Assembly (NCBI GenBank): GCA_946184215.1
Contig: CAMHER010000033.1
Location: 1 to 14,407 of the forward strand
Source: an uncultured Clostridia bacterium
GTDB lineage: Bacteria > Bacillota > Clostridia > Oscillospirales > Oscillospiraceae
Length of the DNA: 14,407 nucleotides
Reading direction: 5' to 3'
The notes below the pieces were generated by a model, which saw only the letters and a program-made list of their open reading frames with translations, was not told the DNA's origin and searched no databases. Below are positions 14,366 through 14,407 of this stretch, one piece after another. How positions within the stretch are numbered: the stretch's first letter is position 1; the number at the start of each line of letters is the position of its first letter. Position numbers and translations under genes: made by a program.

Positions 14366-14407
14366 TCCTGTTTGTTACAGAACCTGTGTCGAAGCAAGGC
14401 GGCGGTT

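Noticed and set aside
1..14407. Mobile elements, CRISPR arrays, tRNA or rRNA genes, phage or defence islands
   Set aside because: No transposase, integrase, spaced direct repeats, tRNA cloverleaf or rRNA sequence was seen. Base composition is even apart from the intergenic region near 6200-6440.

Overview
This 14.4 kb window is GC-rich, fully coding chromosomal DNA. It looks like a high-GC member of the Clostridia, in the style of Oscillospirales gut bacteria. The grounds are consensus sigma-A-type promoters (TTGACx-17-TATAAT-like), strong AGGAGG-type ribosome binding sites, a short ACT-domain SerA, an MtaB-type methylthiotransferase, a DacF-type carboxypeptidase, and a GntR(YtrA)-ABC operon. 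The lineage is inferred from protein style; no rRNA is present. I see no insertion sequence, prophage, CRISPR array, tRNA or rRNA.

Left part (35-3622, minus strand): mtaB (tRNA ms2t6A synthesis), then serC and serA (phosphorylated serine pathway). serC has its own promoter overlapping the mtaB stop codon, and serC/serA overlap by 8 bases, so serCA is one operon. No serB is in view. Diverging from mtaB is a cysteine desulfurase (3654-4784, plus). Its near-consensus promoter lies inside the first codons of mtaB. A sulfur-mobilising enzyme is therefore paired head to head with an Fe-S enzyme that puts sulfur into tRNA.

Middle (4836-9857): an AI-2E/PerM-family membrane protein (minus) faces the cysteine desulfurase across a shared hairpin terminator. 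After a 307-base AT-rich divergent intergenic region come dacF (peptidoglycan D,D-carboxypeptidase), pgi (glucose-6-phosphate isomerase, with its own promoter containing a perfect 12-bp palindrome) and a YihY/BrkB-family membrane protein 9 bases behind pgi.

Right part (9909-14297): a self-contained regulated ABC operon. A consensus promoter overlaps a perfect 10-bp-arm inverted repeat, followed by a TTG-started YtrA-type GntR repressor, an ABC ATPase and a 621-residue permease. The permease has about nine membrane spans and a large, presumably extracytoplasmic, C-terminal domain. A strong terminator ends the operon. Last is a minus-strand MFS transporter of the sugar/FucP-like type, whose upstream region carries a perfect 15-bp hairpin.

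Most genes are ordinary housekeeping or envelope genes. The parts most worth a second look are the GntR-ABC operon with its operator and its permease C-terminal domain, the promoter nested in mtaB, and the palindrome in the pgi promoter. I did not find evidence for a wholly new system.
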